Origin: Saccharum officinarum
Lineage: Eukaryota; Streptophyta; Magnoliopsida; Poales; Poaceae
Direction: 5' to 3'
Assembly: GCA_020631735.1 (NCBI GenBank)
Contig: CM036168.1
Location: 103,808,036 to 103,872,035 of the forward strand
Length of the DNA stretch: 64,000 nucleotides
Both the position numbers and the translations under genes were made by a program. The notes under the pieces are model-generated. The model saw nothing but the letters and a program-made list of their open reading frames with translations. It did no database searches and was not told the DNA's origin. This document shows positions 1 to 11,215 of this stretch, one piece after another (position 1 is the first letter of the stretch; every line of letters starts with the position of its first letter).

Positions 1-716
1 TTGACTTAATGTCAATCGACGGGAAAAAAAAGGAAGAAAAATATTAAAGATGCTTAATTTCTCATATATCAAGCAACTTCTAGAAGAGAAAAAGTGCATC
101 CCAGCCCTGCATTCCATAAGTTATTTATGGCTCAAATAAATAATAAGTTAAAACTAGAAGCCAAATGGTATGGTTTTTGGTAGTTTTTTCAGGCCATGTT
201 TTTTTTTTTTGAAAGTATTTTCAGGCCATGTTTCTCCCTACGAATCTTTCCGTGTTAAAACGCATAAGCTAGGTCGGAGTAATTTATTTTAACTGTGCTT
301 TTCCTTCGTTTGTGCATTTCTTTATAGAAAAAAGCGTGTTGTTTCTTACCGCGCTCACGCCTCTAGCAAAGGGGGCCTATACTTGCGTAGCACGGTAGCA
401 GAAACCACCAAGAAGCTGCAATAGACACGTACTCCGTAAAAGGGAATGGGGGAAACTAATACAGTACAATTCAGCAAATGAAAATGTCGCTGGAATATAA
501 TAATCTGATGGCGCATGCGTAACGTGAAATAATGCGTTCCACCTCGTTAATAATTTGCCATGTCAAAACTGCACGCTGCGGGGTTATGGCATATCAGACG
601 ATCGATCGATCGGCGTGATTTCAGTTCGCTTACCATTCTGTTCGTTGCCGGTCCAAATCGTACTAGGGTAATGTACTTGGTACCAGTACTTGTTAGATCT
701 TCTCCACTGATCACGA
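1..716. other. Intergenic, no gene seen
   Basis: AT-rich non-coding sequence. No ORF here resembles a known protein family, and I see no clear repeat boundary or RNA gene. Confidence 0.5.
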
Positions 717-1342
717 CTAAGAGCAACTCCAAGAGAACTGCTAAATCGCTTTGTAAAGCTAAATATATCAATTTTTAAGTAAAAAACACCTCCAACAGAT
801 ATTGTATCTGGATTTGTAAAATACCCAGCTATCCATTCCGTTGTTCTCGCTGGCTAAATAAAGCTAGCGGGCGACGCTGGCTATCGCGCTCGCCCCCGCC
901 AATCACCGCGCGTGGCCCGGCCCTCCTCCTGCGCGACCTCTCGTGCGGCCTTCATCTCCTATGGCTGCGGAAGCAGCAACCCATGATGCTGCTGAGAGAG
1001 CACGCTCGGTTTCTTGATATGGTCGGCGAGATGCTGAAGCCTGAAGCACACCTACAAGGACGGCCTCACCAGGAAGAACACATCCACATTCAATGCTCTG
1101 CAGTCTGCACGTCTAACAAATTAATCATATTTTGTTTCTAGTGTATGGTGCTGAAATTAATCTGTACAAATATAGCTCGAGCGGCCTGGCCAGCTAGCGG
1201 ACACAATTTTGATTTTGGAGAAGGCGAAATATACAAAGGTTGTTGGAGGACTCCAGTTTTTTTGAGGGACTCCTATTTTACAAAATGACTAAAGCATGAA
1301 TTTTAGCATTTATGTTTACCTAATCTCTTGGAGATGCTATAA
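717..1342. repeat. Possible small inverted-repeat element
   Basis: The left end (around 718, AGAGCAACTCCAAGAGA) is roughly the reverse complement of the right end (around 1325-1341, TCTCTTGGAGATGCTAT). That suggests a ~625-bp non-autonomous DNA transposon with a GC-rich middle. No target-site duplication is obvious, so the superfamily is open. A chance pairing of two related repeats is the alternative. Confidence 0.35.
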
Positions 1343-1944
1343 GACCACTCAACGATCAAAAGTCGCTGGGTCGCTCGCATGTTGCTTCCGGGTCTGGTCG
1401 TACATTTATTTGCAGAGTCGCAACAGAAAAAAATCTTACATGACGCGATAATAGGCATGACGGTTGACCCAATTAATTGCTATTAACTCTGTCTTGAAAA
1501 GGATGCAAATCTAATTTTATTTCTAGTCACACCATCTAGAATTTTCTAACAATGAGCTCAAAAAATAGAATTTGCTAATAATATAAAGAAATGGTATTTA
1601 ATACAATTATAATATTATGATACTCAATACGTATACTATGAAAAAAATACTCTATAATGAATATAATAATACCTATTTAATATTACAAATATTATTTTTT
1701 AATAAATTTTACTAAATCTGAAATACTTTTACTCGATATCATTTGAAATTTATATTTTTTTCAGAATTGAGGAAGTATACTTTTTTTCTGAATGGATAGC
1801 AGTACTACTAGTACCGGTAGTAGTACCGATTGATATAGCAATTTCGTGGCCATAGATGACCATGCATGCCGTCAGCGTCAGGTAACATCCATATATATAT
1901 ATGCTCCATACTTCCTCTCCTACGAGTTTAGAATGTACTATTTT
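1343..1944. other. AT-rich intergenic stretch
   Basis: Very AT-rich non-coding DNA (especially 1500-1760), with a short TA microsatellite near 1890. Nothing else is recognisable. Confidence 0.5.
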
Positions 1945-3100
1945 ATTTTTCTGGTACGCCCAACGCCTGGATGTGTTCGGACGCGCCTTAGAAAAACAGC
2001 ACCCCTATAAAAACAACACTAACATTCGTGCACGCGTCTCCATCCACGTCCTACCTCCTCCACACCTCCATCCTGCCATTGCATTGCCATCTCAGGCGCA
2101 CTTCCTTTGCAAACCCCCTGCCACTCTGTGCAGCGCCGCGCCCGTTTCGCGCTTTACGCAAGGCCCGCGCCACGCAAGCGACAAGAGGGGAAGCACGTAC
2201 GGCGCCTCCGATTTGGAAGGACCCGGTCGTGGCGTCATATGGATGCCCTGCCGGCTCCAGGAGAGATGATGCAACGGAATATGGGAGGAGAAGAAATGCA
2301 ACACCCGATCTACTTTTAAAACATCTAAATATAACAGTTGCAACATACGTCTGAAGGTAGTTGAAACACGTGAAGAAAACACCTAAAACACACTTGAAAA
2401 CCAATCAACCATACGCAACATCCAAAATAAAACACATCCAACATATGTGTGAAACATATGCAACATCCAGATAAACACAATTGCAACATGCATTTGGAAA
2501 ACACAGATGAAACATACATCTAAAACATCTGAAACACTCGAGATATACTCTTGCAACATGCCTTTGAAACACTTGCAACATATGCAACATCCCCCGATCT
2601 ACTTTTGCAACATCCATATAATTGCAACATACCTCTGAAACGTTAGAAACAACTGAAACATACAATTGCAACATAGGGGGAGGGAGAGAGAGAGCCTGGC
2701 GCGGGGAGCGCCATGGCCGTCGGATCTACGGGCATTGGGGGCTCATAGTGGGAGAGGACGTCGGTGTGGGAGGGGGGAGGGAGGACGCCGGGGTGGGTGA
2801 AGGAGCAACCGGTGTGGGGAAGGAGCTGCCAGGGTGGGGAAGGAGGATGCCATAGTGGAGGAGAAGGACGCGCGATGGGTGGGGTGAGAGGCGCGCGAGC
2901 CATGGGGCGCAAGCGAGCGGATGGGGAGCAACGATGTGGGATGGGGTGCGCGGTGCGGCGGAGCCTTGCGTTGCGAGCAGGCGCTCGTCGCGGGAGGGAG
3001 CGAGGCGCCATTGAAATGAATGGACAGTGCGACGAGCCGTAGCCAATCGTTATCTGCCACGTCCGAAAACGCCGGACGTTGGAGTCAAAGCATTATTGTT
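1945..3100. mobile_element. Non-autonomous DNA transposon, copy 1 (MULE-like?)
   Basis: This matches a second copy at about 37146-38490. Both have a left end rich in CGCC..GGATG/GGACG motifs, a middle with many GCAACA / GAAACA words (2330-2680 here), a GC-rich G-run segment (2690-3030), and a right end reading CCACGTCC, then GCCGGACGT, then AGTCAAAGCAT. No transposase is encoded. Long overlapping ORFs in the GC-rich part occur in several frames and look compositional. The Mutator-like assignment is inference; no TSD was defined. Confidence 0.5.
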
Positions 3101-3640
3101 CATTTCTCAGGAGGATAAGATTTTGACCAAGGTTTGTTAATATATTTAGAATTGATCTTTTAATCATAAAAGGTACTTTAATTGCAATAAATATCTAATG
3201 GCACTTATACTGATTTTATGCGCCGCAAAAAAAGAAAAAAGGAAAAAAAAAATGCGTGGGTATGCCACGCGCATAGATATGCAGATAGAGAGACGTCCGG
3301 CCGTTGCTTATGTGTTAGGCAGAACCTCCTATTTTATTTGTTGCCATTATTATATTGGAAATCTCTCCTTGGCATCCAAGGATCTCCATGTTCATGCTTT
3401 ATACGCTGGTCAAACACTCAAGTGCATAGCTAGCTTAGTGTCAAGGTAGCCGCCAAATCGTGTATATAATCCCCTTATTTTCTTCAGGGAAACGAAGATC
3501 AGCCGATTGATTTTGTCCGCTTTCGTTGTTGATCAGTGCGGGGCTCCGGGCTGGGCATCTGAGCTTGGTCGTCAAGGCTTGCTTCGCTCCCAAGGCTGCT
3601 AGCTGCTACTGGCCAGCAGGTCAACTCCACCATAAAACTA
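3101..3640. other. Intergenic, no gene seen
   Basis: Short ORFs only, with an A-rich tract near 3230-3250. No domain or splice structure is recognisable. Confidence 0.45.
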
Positions 3641-3800
3641 CTAGGGCTGTGTTCACTTGGCATGCGAACCCAAAATATTTTCTCTTCCACCTATCACATC
3701 GAATCTTTGAACACATGCATAGAGCATTAAATGTAGGTAAAAAAATAACTAATTGCATAGTTTGTCTGTAAAGTTCGAGACGAATCTTTTAAGTCTAATT
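3641..3800 (+). mobile_element. MITE family A, copy 1, left half
   Basis: Left part of a ~250-bp grass MITE. It starts CTAGGGCTGTGTTCA and carries the family core (ACATGCATAGAGCATTAAATGTAG, then TAACTAATTGCA, then GAGACGAATCTTTTAAG). It stops abruptly at the TAATT duplication (3796-3800) and resumes at 33492. Six further copies of the family lie in this window. It is the oldest layer of the nest. Confidence 0.85.
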
Positions 3801-4443
3801 TGTAACGGAACCGTCCAAATTATAAGAGCACAAGTACAAAAACAATCACCGAAATGATCAAATTCTCGCACTTGAGCCCATATAACTCTGGTAGTCCAAT
3901 GAAGTCACGAGGGATTTCAAAGCAACCAACATACAAGCCAAGATCGTAGTGATTCAACATAACAAGTCACATGTTACATCCATTTCACAAGTAATTCAAT
4001 TTACATCGGAGTTCAACATAGTTATTACAACTTAAGTTCAAAAGTAGCGGAAGCAAAGTAATTTGAAACTAACATTATTCTTATTTCAAATACATGCCAG
4101 TACCATGGTCGACTTCCAACAAAAGCATTAGAGATAAGGTAGCTCAGAAGGATCATGCCCATGATCACACTCCGCCAATAAGGCAGGAGCCAACCAACTC
4201 TTGCAGTCGCCGTGATACATCACAACCTGCAACAAGTGGGGATAAAACCCTGAGTACGAGAAGGTACTCAGCTAGACTTACCCGTCAGAAACCAGAAATA
4301 AGGTGACACCAAGGATCATGCAAGGCTGATATAAAGTGGGGCTAGCTTGACAACATTTTGCATAAAAGCTTAATATAGATGATCAATCATTAATGCTTAA
4401 GTATCAAGTAAATTATCATTAACCTATCATCTATATTAGAACC
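3801..4443 (-). mobile_element. Large solo-LTR-like element, part 1
   Basis: This piece starts TGTAACGGAACCGTCC at 3801, just after TAATT (3796-3800). Its partner ends GGTGTTACA at 33486, followed by TAATT (33487-33491). Joined, the two parts make about 4.7 kb with TG...CA ends and a 5-bp TSD, as for one long LTR lying on the minus strand. No matching second LTR, primer site or coding region is seen, hence 'solo'. The GAACC at its right edge (4439-4443) is the Gypsy target site. A LARD-type family with very long LTRs would fit; family assignment is inference. Confidence 0.65.
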
Positions 4444-4520
4444 TGTCGGTACCAACAGTACGGGGGTACCACAGCTATCGCCAAAACACTAACAAAGACC
4501 GAAACCAGTAGAAAAGATAG

Positions 4521-4756
4521 CCCGCTCGACGGGGCGCCTCGACCGCGTCCCGGCTCCGACTCGTACGAGGCCCGCTCGACGGGGTGCCTCGACCGCGCCC
4601 CGGCTCCGACTCGTACGAGGCCCGCTCGACGGGGTGCCTCGACCGCGCCCCGGCTCCGACTCGTACGAGGCCCGCTCGACGGGGTGCCTCGACCGCGCCC
4701 CGGCTCCGACTCGTACGAGGCCCGCTCGACGGGGCGCCTCGACCGCGCTCCGGCCC
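4521..4756 (+). repeat. 50-bp tandem array in 5' LTR (about 4.7 units)
   Basis: Units begin CCCGCTCGAC at 4521, 4571, 4621, 4671 and 4721 (the last partial) and end TCGTACGAGG. It lies about 480 bp upstream of the TATA box, so in the U3 promoter part, where such repeats often act as enhancers (inference). The 3' LTR has the same copy number at 28391-28626. Confidence 0.95.
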
Positions 4757-5238
4757 CTCGACGCCCTTTCTTTACCTACCCGGGACAAAAGCCATAGCAT
4801 TCAATGCGGTTACCTACTACCACCGACCGACATGGCTACGGCATGGGTCAACGCGGGAACAATACCCACGTCAAGTCTCACTGTTTTACCGCCCATCCCG
4901 TGATGGGAGGTGAAAGCCGTCACTGTATCCACCATACCGCGCACTATTCACCATCAGTCACCCTCGAGGGAGGATAAGACAAGGTCCGTCCCCCGCGATA
5001 CCGGGGATTCGGCCTTATCCATCCGACCTCGACCCAGCCTCGACCCGGCCCCAACGCTCGACTTAGCTCGAAGGACGGTATGGCCTGGCACTCTGGGTCT
5101 TTTCACCCTCTTGTCCCGCACCACGTCAGGGTACCCAGGGATGGCCGGCCATCCCGAAGCCACGTCGCTACAGTCAACTCAACAGGAATCGACGAAGCAT
5201 CGCCTCAAGGCTCCCCTCGACTTGGCCTCCTCTCGCCC

Positions 5239-5246
5239 TATAAAAG
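5239..5246 (+). promoter_or_regulatory. TATA box of Tat 5' LTR
   Basis: TATAAAAG in a GC-rich context, about 315 bp before the LTR end. It should set the U3/R boundary some 30 bp downstream. The identical box in the 3' LTR is at 29109-29116. Confidence 0.75.
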
Positions 5247-5556
5247 GACAGGCCAGGGCGACGAATGGAGGGGGGAGAAAAAACACGAAGCGGCACGGAA
5301 AAAACGCGAAACAACCATCTTTCTCCTTTTTCTCTTTGAGACTTGGGGCTCGACACCCTCTCTCGCCTGCTTGTAACCCCTACACGAGCACCCCGGTGCA
5401 AGGAAATACAAACCTCTCTTCCCCGCTGGACGTAGGGCCTTCTTTTGCCCGAACCAGAATAAACCCCCGTGTGTTCTCCTTGCATCACCATCCAGGAAAG
5501 AGTCACGCAGCATTTACTCGTTGGTTTAGGACCCCCTCGGTCCGAACACCGACAGT

Positions 5557-5575
5557 TGGCGCGCCAGGTAGGGGT
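5557..5575 (+). other. Primer binding site of Tat element
   Basis: TGGCGCGCCAGGTAGGGGT lies 2 bp after the LTR end. It begins TGG, the complement of a tRNA CCA end, as needed to prime minus-strand synthesis. The decayed Gypsy at 62108-62126 carries almost the same site. I did not assign the tRNA with certainty. Confidence 0.85.
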
Positions 5576-5615
5576 ACGCTGCGTGCAAACCTCGCTTTGT
5601 CGCCGTTCTTCCTGG

Positions 5616-8214
5616 ATGGCTAACCCCGAACGCCCGATCCCGTTGGGTACGGTGATCTGGTTTGGGAGTTTGGAGTTCATGTCGCTCGGCTCCGGCTACG
5701 ACATGGTCCTACTCCCACCCAGGCACCCAACCGACGAAGATTACGAGCTCTCCCAGCCCGGGGGAGCAGTCAACCGGCACCGTCGCTCCAGGCGGTCGCG
5801 GGCCGCCCGGCGACGGCGAGCCCAGCACAACTACCGTCTCTACCTGACGGAGGGTGATGGGATCCCCCGGTCCGGCACCCCCCAGACAGGCGCTAGCCCA
5901 GATCTCCTTTTGGAAGATTTGGGAAGGATGAGCCTGGTCGAGGGTCGCGTGCCAACGAGGAATCCCGCCGCTCCCCCGTCCGGTGAGACACCACTGTCCA
6001 TAACATCTATTTCGCCACGAACAGTGACGTCCCCATCACCATTCCCGTTTGGACTAGACTCGGTCGCCCGGGTGTATGCATCCTCTGTGAGCACTCGCAT
6101 GAGCGCTTATGAGGAACTCCCCGGACACCATCTACGCTCCACTCTGGACCTCGTTGCGTCCACGCCGGTTTCTGATTATCGGGACTCTACGGAGACACCG
6201 GAAACAGAACCCCGTGTGACTGCTTCTCCACGTCACCACCTCGGTGATGGTTGGCATCGGCCACACATTCCCCCATCATATTACTACTTCGGCGCACCTG
6301 ACTCCGACTCGGCCGACGACACCTATGATCCGACTCGTGAGTGCTTCAACATCGACGTTGAAAGCACCTCGGAATCAGAGGACGAAGAGCCGGTCGAGGA
6401 AAGGCACACGCCCCCTCATGTCGAGCTTCCTGCCGAGCGAAACGAGCCCCAGTTCCTTGCGGATCAAGGAGCGCAGCTCGGACAGATTCGCGAGTTGCAG
6501 GACCAGCTTGACGAGGAACGCGAAAAACTGGATCTCCTCCAGCAAACCCTCGAGCGTGAGCGTGCGGAACACGCATTTGGCGGGAGAGCTCGTGAGAGGG
6601 CTCGCGACGTCAACCGTCGCATCGACGAGGACCGGGCGGTCGACCCCCCGGTTTTCGCTCGAGCCAGCCAAAACGTTGTCGCCGCTGCCATGCTCCTACG
6701 CAACATGCCCGAGCCGTCAAACCCTGACGCCCGTCGGGCTCGAGACGAAATCCGAGGGCTCCTCGAGACTGCCGCCATGCAGCAGGCCGAGAGCTCTGCC
6801 TCGAGGCGGCGCGAAGCAGCCTCGGAGCGGACCCTCGAGCCTTCCCGACAGGAGAGAGAAGCCTCGGTTCATCCCGAGCCTGCCCGGCGAAACCGGGTAG
6901 CACCTGCCCCTGAGCCCATCGCCAACGACCGCGAGCCTCGAGACACCCGTGGCAACATCGTCGAGCGTCGCACACGCAAACACGGTGACGGTGTAGCTCG
7001 AGGCTACCACGTCCACAGGGGCGGACGCTACGACAGCTCGGAAGACCGTAGCCCTTCACCCGAACCTCCAGGCCCTCGGGTGTTCAGTAGGGCTATCCGT
7101 GAGACGGTGCCCCCGGCTCGGTTCCGTCCCCCCACGACTCTCACCAAGTATAACGGCGAGACCAAACCCGAACTTTGGCTCGCCGATTTCCGCTTGGCGT
7201 GTCAGTTGGGCGGGGCCACCGATGACCGGGCCATCATTCGGCAACTCCCCCTGTTCCTCTCCGACACCGCCCGAGCCTGGCTCGAGGATCTCCCACCTTG
7301 GCAGATCCACGACTGGGACGATCTCGTGAGGGTGTTCGAGGGAAATTTCAAGGGAACCTACATGCGCCCCGGCAACTCGTGGGACCTCCGGAGCTGCAAG
7401 CAGAAACCAGATGAGTCCCTCCGGGACTACATCCGGCGCTTCTCCCGGCAGCGCACCGAGCTCCCCAACGTCACCGACTCCGACGTGATTACGGCCTTCC
7501 TCTCCGGTACCACCTGTAAGGAGTTGGTCCGGGAGTTGGGCCGTAACACCCCGCTCACTGCCAACGGATTGATGGACATCGTCACCAACTTCGCCTCCGG
7601 CGAGGAGGCGGTTGGTGCGATCTTTGGCGGCGAGCCGGCAAGGGAGGAGCAGAAGGTCGACGACCCCGTGAGTTCCACCCGAGGCCCAAGAGAAACAACC
7701 GCAAGAAGAAGAAAGGCCAGCAGGGCAAGCTCGAGGCCCCGGCCGACGAGCTCGTCGCTGCTACCGAGCACAAGAAACCTCGAGGCCCCCCGGCGGGGGC
7801 GTCTTCGACAAAATGCTCAAAGAGCCGTGTCCCTACCACAAAGGACTCACTAACCATAACCTCGAGGATTGTCACATGCTGCGCAGGTACTTCGGGGGTG
7901 CCGGCGCTAAGAAGGACGACAGGGGGGAGGACCCTAAGGGTGACGACAAGGACGGGGAATTTCCCGAGATCCGCGACTGCTATATGATCTACGGAGGACC
8001 CTCGACCTGCCTCTCCGCGCGTCAGCGCAAGCGAGAACGGCGCGAGGTCTTCTCCGTACAGTCGGCAGTACCCCGCTTCCTTGATTGGTCTGCGGTGGCC
8101 ATCACTTTCGACCGTGATGACCACCCAGACTACGTCCCCAACCCGGGGGTCTATCCACTCGTCGTTGACCCCGTCATCACCAACACACGCCTCACCAAAG
8201 TGCTCATGGACGGC
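5616..8214 (+). pseudogene. gag: Tat gag (frameshifted), running into protease
   Basis: Gag is the structural protein that packages element RNA. The first sensible start is the ATG at 5616 (MANPERP), 41 nt after the primer site; the frame is open further upstream into the LTR. A Ser/Pro/Arg-rich N-terminal part and a coiled-coil segment (about 6450-6600) precede a Retrotrans_gag domain (about 7150-7620, with AWLEDLPPW and an RDYIRRFSRQR helix). Two frame changes follow, near 7668 and near 7790-7802. After the second, the typical FDKMLKEPCPYHKG segment reads on from about 7804. The coding then runs towards the protease and is cut at 8214 by the Copia insertion. Not translatable as one protein without frameshifting. 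Confidence 0.85.
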
Positions 8215-9012
8215 TGTAAGGTCCAAATGGGCTAGAGGGGGGGTGAATAGCCTAATAAAAACTTCTACACAAATTACTTAACCACAAGTTAGTGCGAAAG
8301 GTGGCGAAGCACAAAGCACTAGCTCTAACTAATTAAGCAAGCCACCTACACAATTCTAGTACAAGGCTATCCACTAAACACAACAACAACAAGCTAGAAA
8401 CGAGAAGTAAAACGAGAGAAGAGCTTCGAGTGATTATACCGCCGAGTAGAGATGAGAAGTACCAATCAAACAATCACACAAGAGAAATCCTCGGGAAGAG
8501 AATGACACAAGAATTTATCCCGAGGTTCACTTGCTTCCCGGCAAGCTACTCCTCGTTGTGGCGATGCACCCACTTGTCGGTTCGCGAGCTAATCAACTAT
8601 CAAGAGTTGAGCCCTCGGCGGGCGCCGCACAACCGCACACAAGATGGGGATCCTCCAAGCCACGAGCTTCACTAGAGTATCCAATTCGCGAACTCCCGCG
8701 GGGAAGGATCAAGAACCCCTTACAACACTTGGTGAAGGCTCCAACAATCTCCAATTGCGAGCTCAATCACCTCCGCTGCTCCAAGCCGTCTACCGTGTCG
8801 GGAAACACGAAAGAGTAACAAGAAATCCGCAGCAACTCGAAGATCAAGTGCCTCTAGAATGCAACTCTCAAGCAATGCACTTGAATCTCACTCAATCTCA
8901 CTCAAGATGTGCAATCAAGCAAGGAGATGAGTGGAGGGGTTGTTCTCTAGCTCAAAGTATGTCTCTAGGTCTCAAAATGTGCAAGAGTTCCCCTCAAAAC
9001 CCGTCCACCATC

Positions 9013-9020
9013 TATTTATA
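9013..9020 (-). promoter_or_regulatory. TATA box of SIRE-type LTR (3' copy)
   Basis: TATAAATA on the minus strand. The equivalent box in the 5' LTR is at 17355-17362, which should drive the genomic transcript. Confidence 0.65.
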
Positions 9021-9064
9021 ACGAAGGGGTACGCAACTAGCCGTTAGAAGCGACGCAGTTGAAA

Positions 9065-9465
9065 TCGCGAGCACCGGACGCTCCGGTCTGGGTGACCGGA
9101 CGCGTCCGGTCACTACGCGACAGACATGAACAGTGCTCGTCCAACTAGCCGTTACCGTTGACCGGACGCGCTCGACCGAGCCACCGGACGCGCCGGTCCC
9201 GTGACCCACCGGACGCGCCGGTCAGCACCGAGCCGCGCACCGCGAAACAACCACCGGACGCGCCGAAGGACCCACCGGACGCCACAGTGCCCACGTCCGG
9301 TGGGAGTCCAGTAAGCTCCCGACGCGACCGGACGCGTCCGGTGGTACGTGACCGGACGCGCCCCGCGTCCGGTGCACGAACCCTAGCAGCACCCGCGCCG
9401 CGATGAACTGACCGGACGCGCCCCGCGTCCGGTGCAGCGTCCGGTGCTGCGTCCGGTGCACGCAG
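9065..9465. repeat. Cluster of CCGGACGC / GCGTCCGG motifs in LTR
   Basis: About ten CCGGACGC and six GCGTCCGG words within 400 bp, several as the full palindrome ACCGGACGCGTCCGGT. The same cluster is in the other LTR (about 17407-17807). A related, more decayed set is in the old LTR at 55470-55980. Confidence 0.9.
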
Positions 9466-10114
9466 TGACCTCCGTTCGCCTCCGTTTCTTTTCCAACTTT
9501 CGGCGCAATAGAAAATAGGCGTTTCACTTCTCCAAAAAGCGCCGAATCCCGCCTCGCAAGCTCGGCGGGAGGGAGAGAGGAACCCAAACCCCTCTCTACC
9601 GCTCCAACTCCACCGCCTTCGCAAATGTGCTAACACCACCGAGTGTACACCACCATGTGCATGTGTGTTAGCATTTCACAAACATTTTTCCAAGGCGTTA
9701 TGTTAGCTCTTTACTAGAACCTAAATGCATATGCTCAAGACATTAATCTAGTGGCACTTGATTCCCGAGCTAACCGTGATTGCCCCTCTTGATAGTCGGC
9801 TATGTATCCTAAACCCGGTCAATCACTTCTCTACTCATCTTAGACCGGCAAAAGGAAAACCCTATGGTTATACCTTTGCCTTGCGCTCTTAGATCCTTCT
9901 CCTTCACTTGATCATCATGTCCATTGTTTCATGTGCATCTCCACCATGATCTTGCTCATCATTTCATACACCAAATCATGTGGTCTTGTGGCCATCTCTC
10001 CATGCCATTTCCACCTCCATCACATGTTGCTTATGCCTAGCTTAATCACACTTGATACAATAGCATTAGCAACTTGGTGTCATTAATTACCAAAACCAAA
10101 CTTGGGCTTTCAAT

Positions 10115-10126
10115 CTCCCCCTTTTT
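10115..10126 (-). other. Polypurine tract of SIRE-type Copia
   Basis: On the minus strand AAAAAGGGGGAG sits next to the 3' LTR, the expected primer for plus-strand DNA synthesis. Confidence 0.85.
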
Positions 10127-10629
10127 GGTAATTGATGACAACCATCACAAAGATATGAAATGAAATCAATTTTCAATTTTGATAGTATTAGCTCCCCCTA
10201 CATATGTGCTTTCATGAGTTTGGTTCAATTTTGCACATATGTATGGATTTGAATTTTGGGAGAGTTACTACTATCAAATTGATGCTAAGGTATATAGAAT
10301 GGACCTTTGAAGCGTGATACCAATCGGAGTTGCCTTTATATACCATCCTTAGCATCGATGTAGCTAGACACCACTTGTAATTCATCACTTGTAAAGATCA
10401 CAAACACTAAAGTACCCCGTGAGATCAACATTATAAGCAAAGGTGTCTAGATACCACTTAAAAAGCTACTCTCAACAATACATCATTCAAGTTCTATTTC
10501 TAGCAATCACCACACAAGCATGATTATGAATTTAAGCTTTGCAATGCAACAATTCATCATGTTAATGCACATACAAATGCAACAAATAATTCATGAGCTT
10601 GCTCCCCTACTTGTGTGCTCAATTTTAAT

Positions 10630-10790
10630 TGATCCCTTTCCAAAGTTTTATCTTATGCTTTCTCTCCCCCTTATTAACTTTTTCTCTTTGTGACTTTTCT
10701 CTCCCCTTACTATTTCTTTCTCCCCCTTTGTGACTTTTCTATCTTTGTGACTTTTCTCTCCCCCTTTGTCAACAATCACCAAAAAGGTGC
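10630..10790 (-). repeat. Extended polypurine-like block
   Basis: On the minus strand this stretch alternates AAAGTCACAAAG with purine runs such as AAGGGGGAGAGAAA, at least four times. It lies between the pol stop and the 3' LTR. Repeated polypurine motifs are known for SIRE-group elements. No envelope-like ORF is present in this 1.1-kb spacer (10127-11215). Confidence 0.75.
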
Positions 10791-11215
10791 CAATTTTAGT
10801 GAGAGTTAAGTCAATCAATATGAGGGAGTCCAAATTATGGTTCAATCTAGATCACTTGCCTAGAATATGTAATTCGGTTTGATCCAAGGACAAGCTTCTT
10901 CACACCTCATAAAGTATAAGGGTTATCTTGACCATGTTGAATTACACATCATGAGCTCATTTTCTAGATCCAACACTAGGTTTGCAAGCCCACAAACATG
11001 TCATATGCTACCACTAGATCAATCAAAACATAGAAGCAATAGTGGTACCATATATACATTTAACTCATTTGATTTTCATGAATGAGCCTATTTGTCATGC
11101 AAATATGTCTATATGTTCTAAACATGTCCTTAGCAAAGTATGGATGATATGTCAAACAACTTTACCTTGCTATGTCGGAGGAGAGGCATGTCATTTTAAG
11201 AATGTGGGGGTGCTC

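Larger units (their letters stand above)
4444..5554 (+). repeat. Tat element 5' LTR
   Basis: The LTR begins TGTCGGTACC and ends ACACCGACA. It is the same length as the 3' LTR at 28314-29424. Two differences are seen on direct reading: CCGCGC against CCGTGC near 4939, and AACGCG against AATGCG near 5305. It contains a 50-bp tandem array and a TATA box. Confidence 0.97.
8215..10112 (-). repeat. SIRE-type Copia 3' LTR
   Basis: On the plus strand it reads TGTAAGGTCC...GGGCTTTCA, so in element sense it starts TGAAAGCCC and ends CCTTACA. It repeats at +8,342 bp. It holds a TATA box (9013-9020, minus) and a CG-rich palindrome cluster. Confidence 0.97.

Noticed and set aside
2643..3060. Several Pro-rich ORFs in both strands of the GC-rich segment
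   Set aside because: Open in many frames because of composition; not similar to known proteins and not conserved with copy 2.
4521..4756. CRISPR-like regularly spaced repeat
   Set aside because: Units are contiguous without unique spacers, and the genome is a plant; it is an LTR tandem array.
4584..4913. ORFs with repeated PRPRPGSDSYEARSTG-type peptides in the LTR (also 28038-28783)
   Set aside because: They come from the 50-bp array, whose frame shifts between units; mirrored in both LTRs and non-coding.
9145..9639. ORFs in the CG-rich LTR cluster (also 17487-17981)
   Set aside because: They translate repeated CCGGACGC words and have no domain; both LTRs carry them as non-coding sequence.
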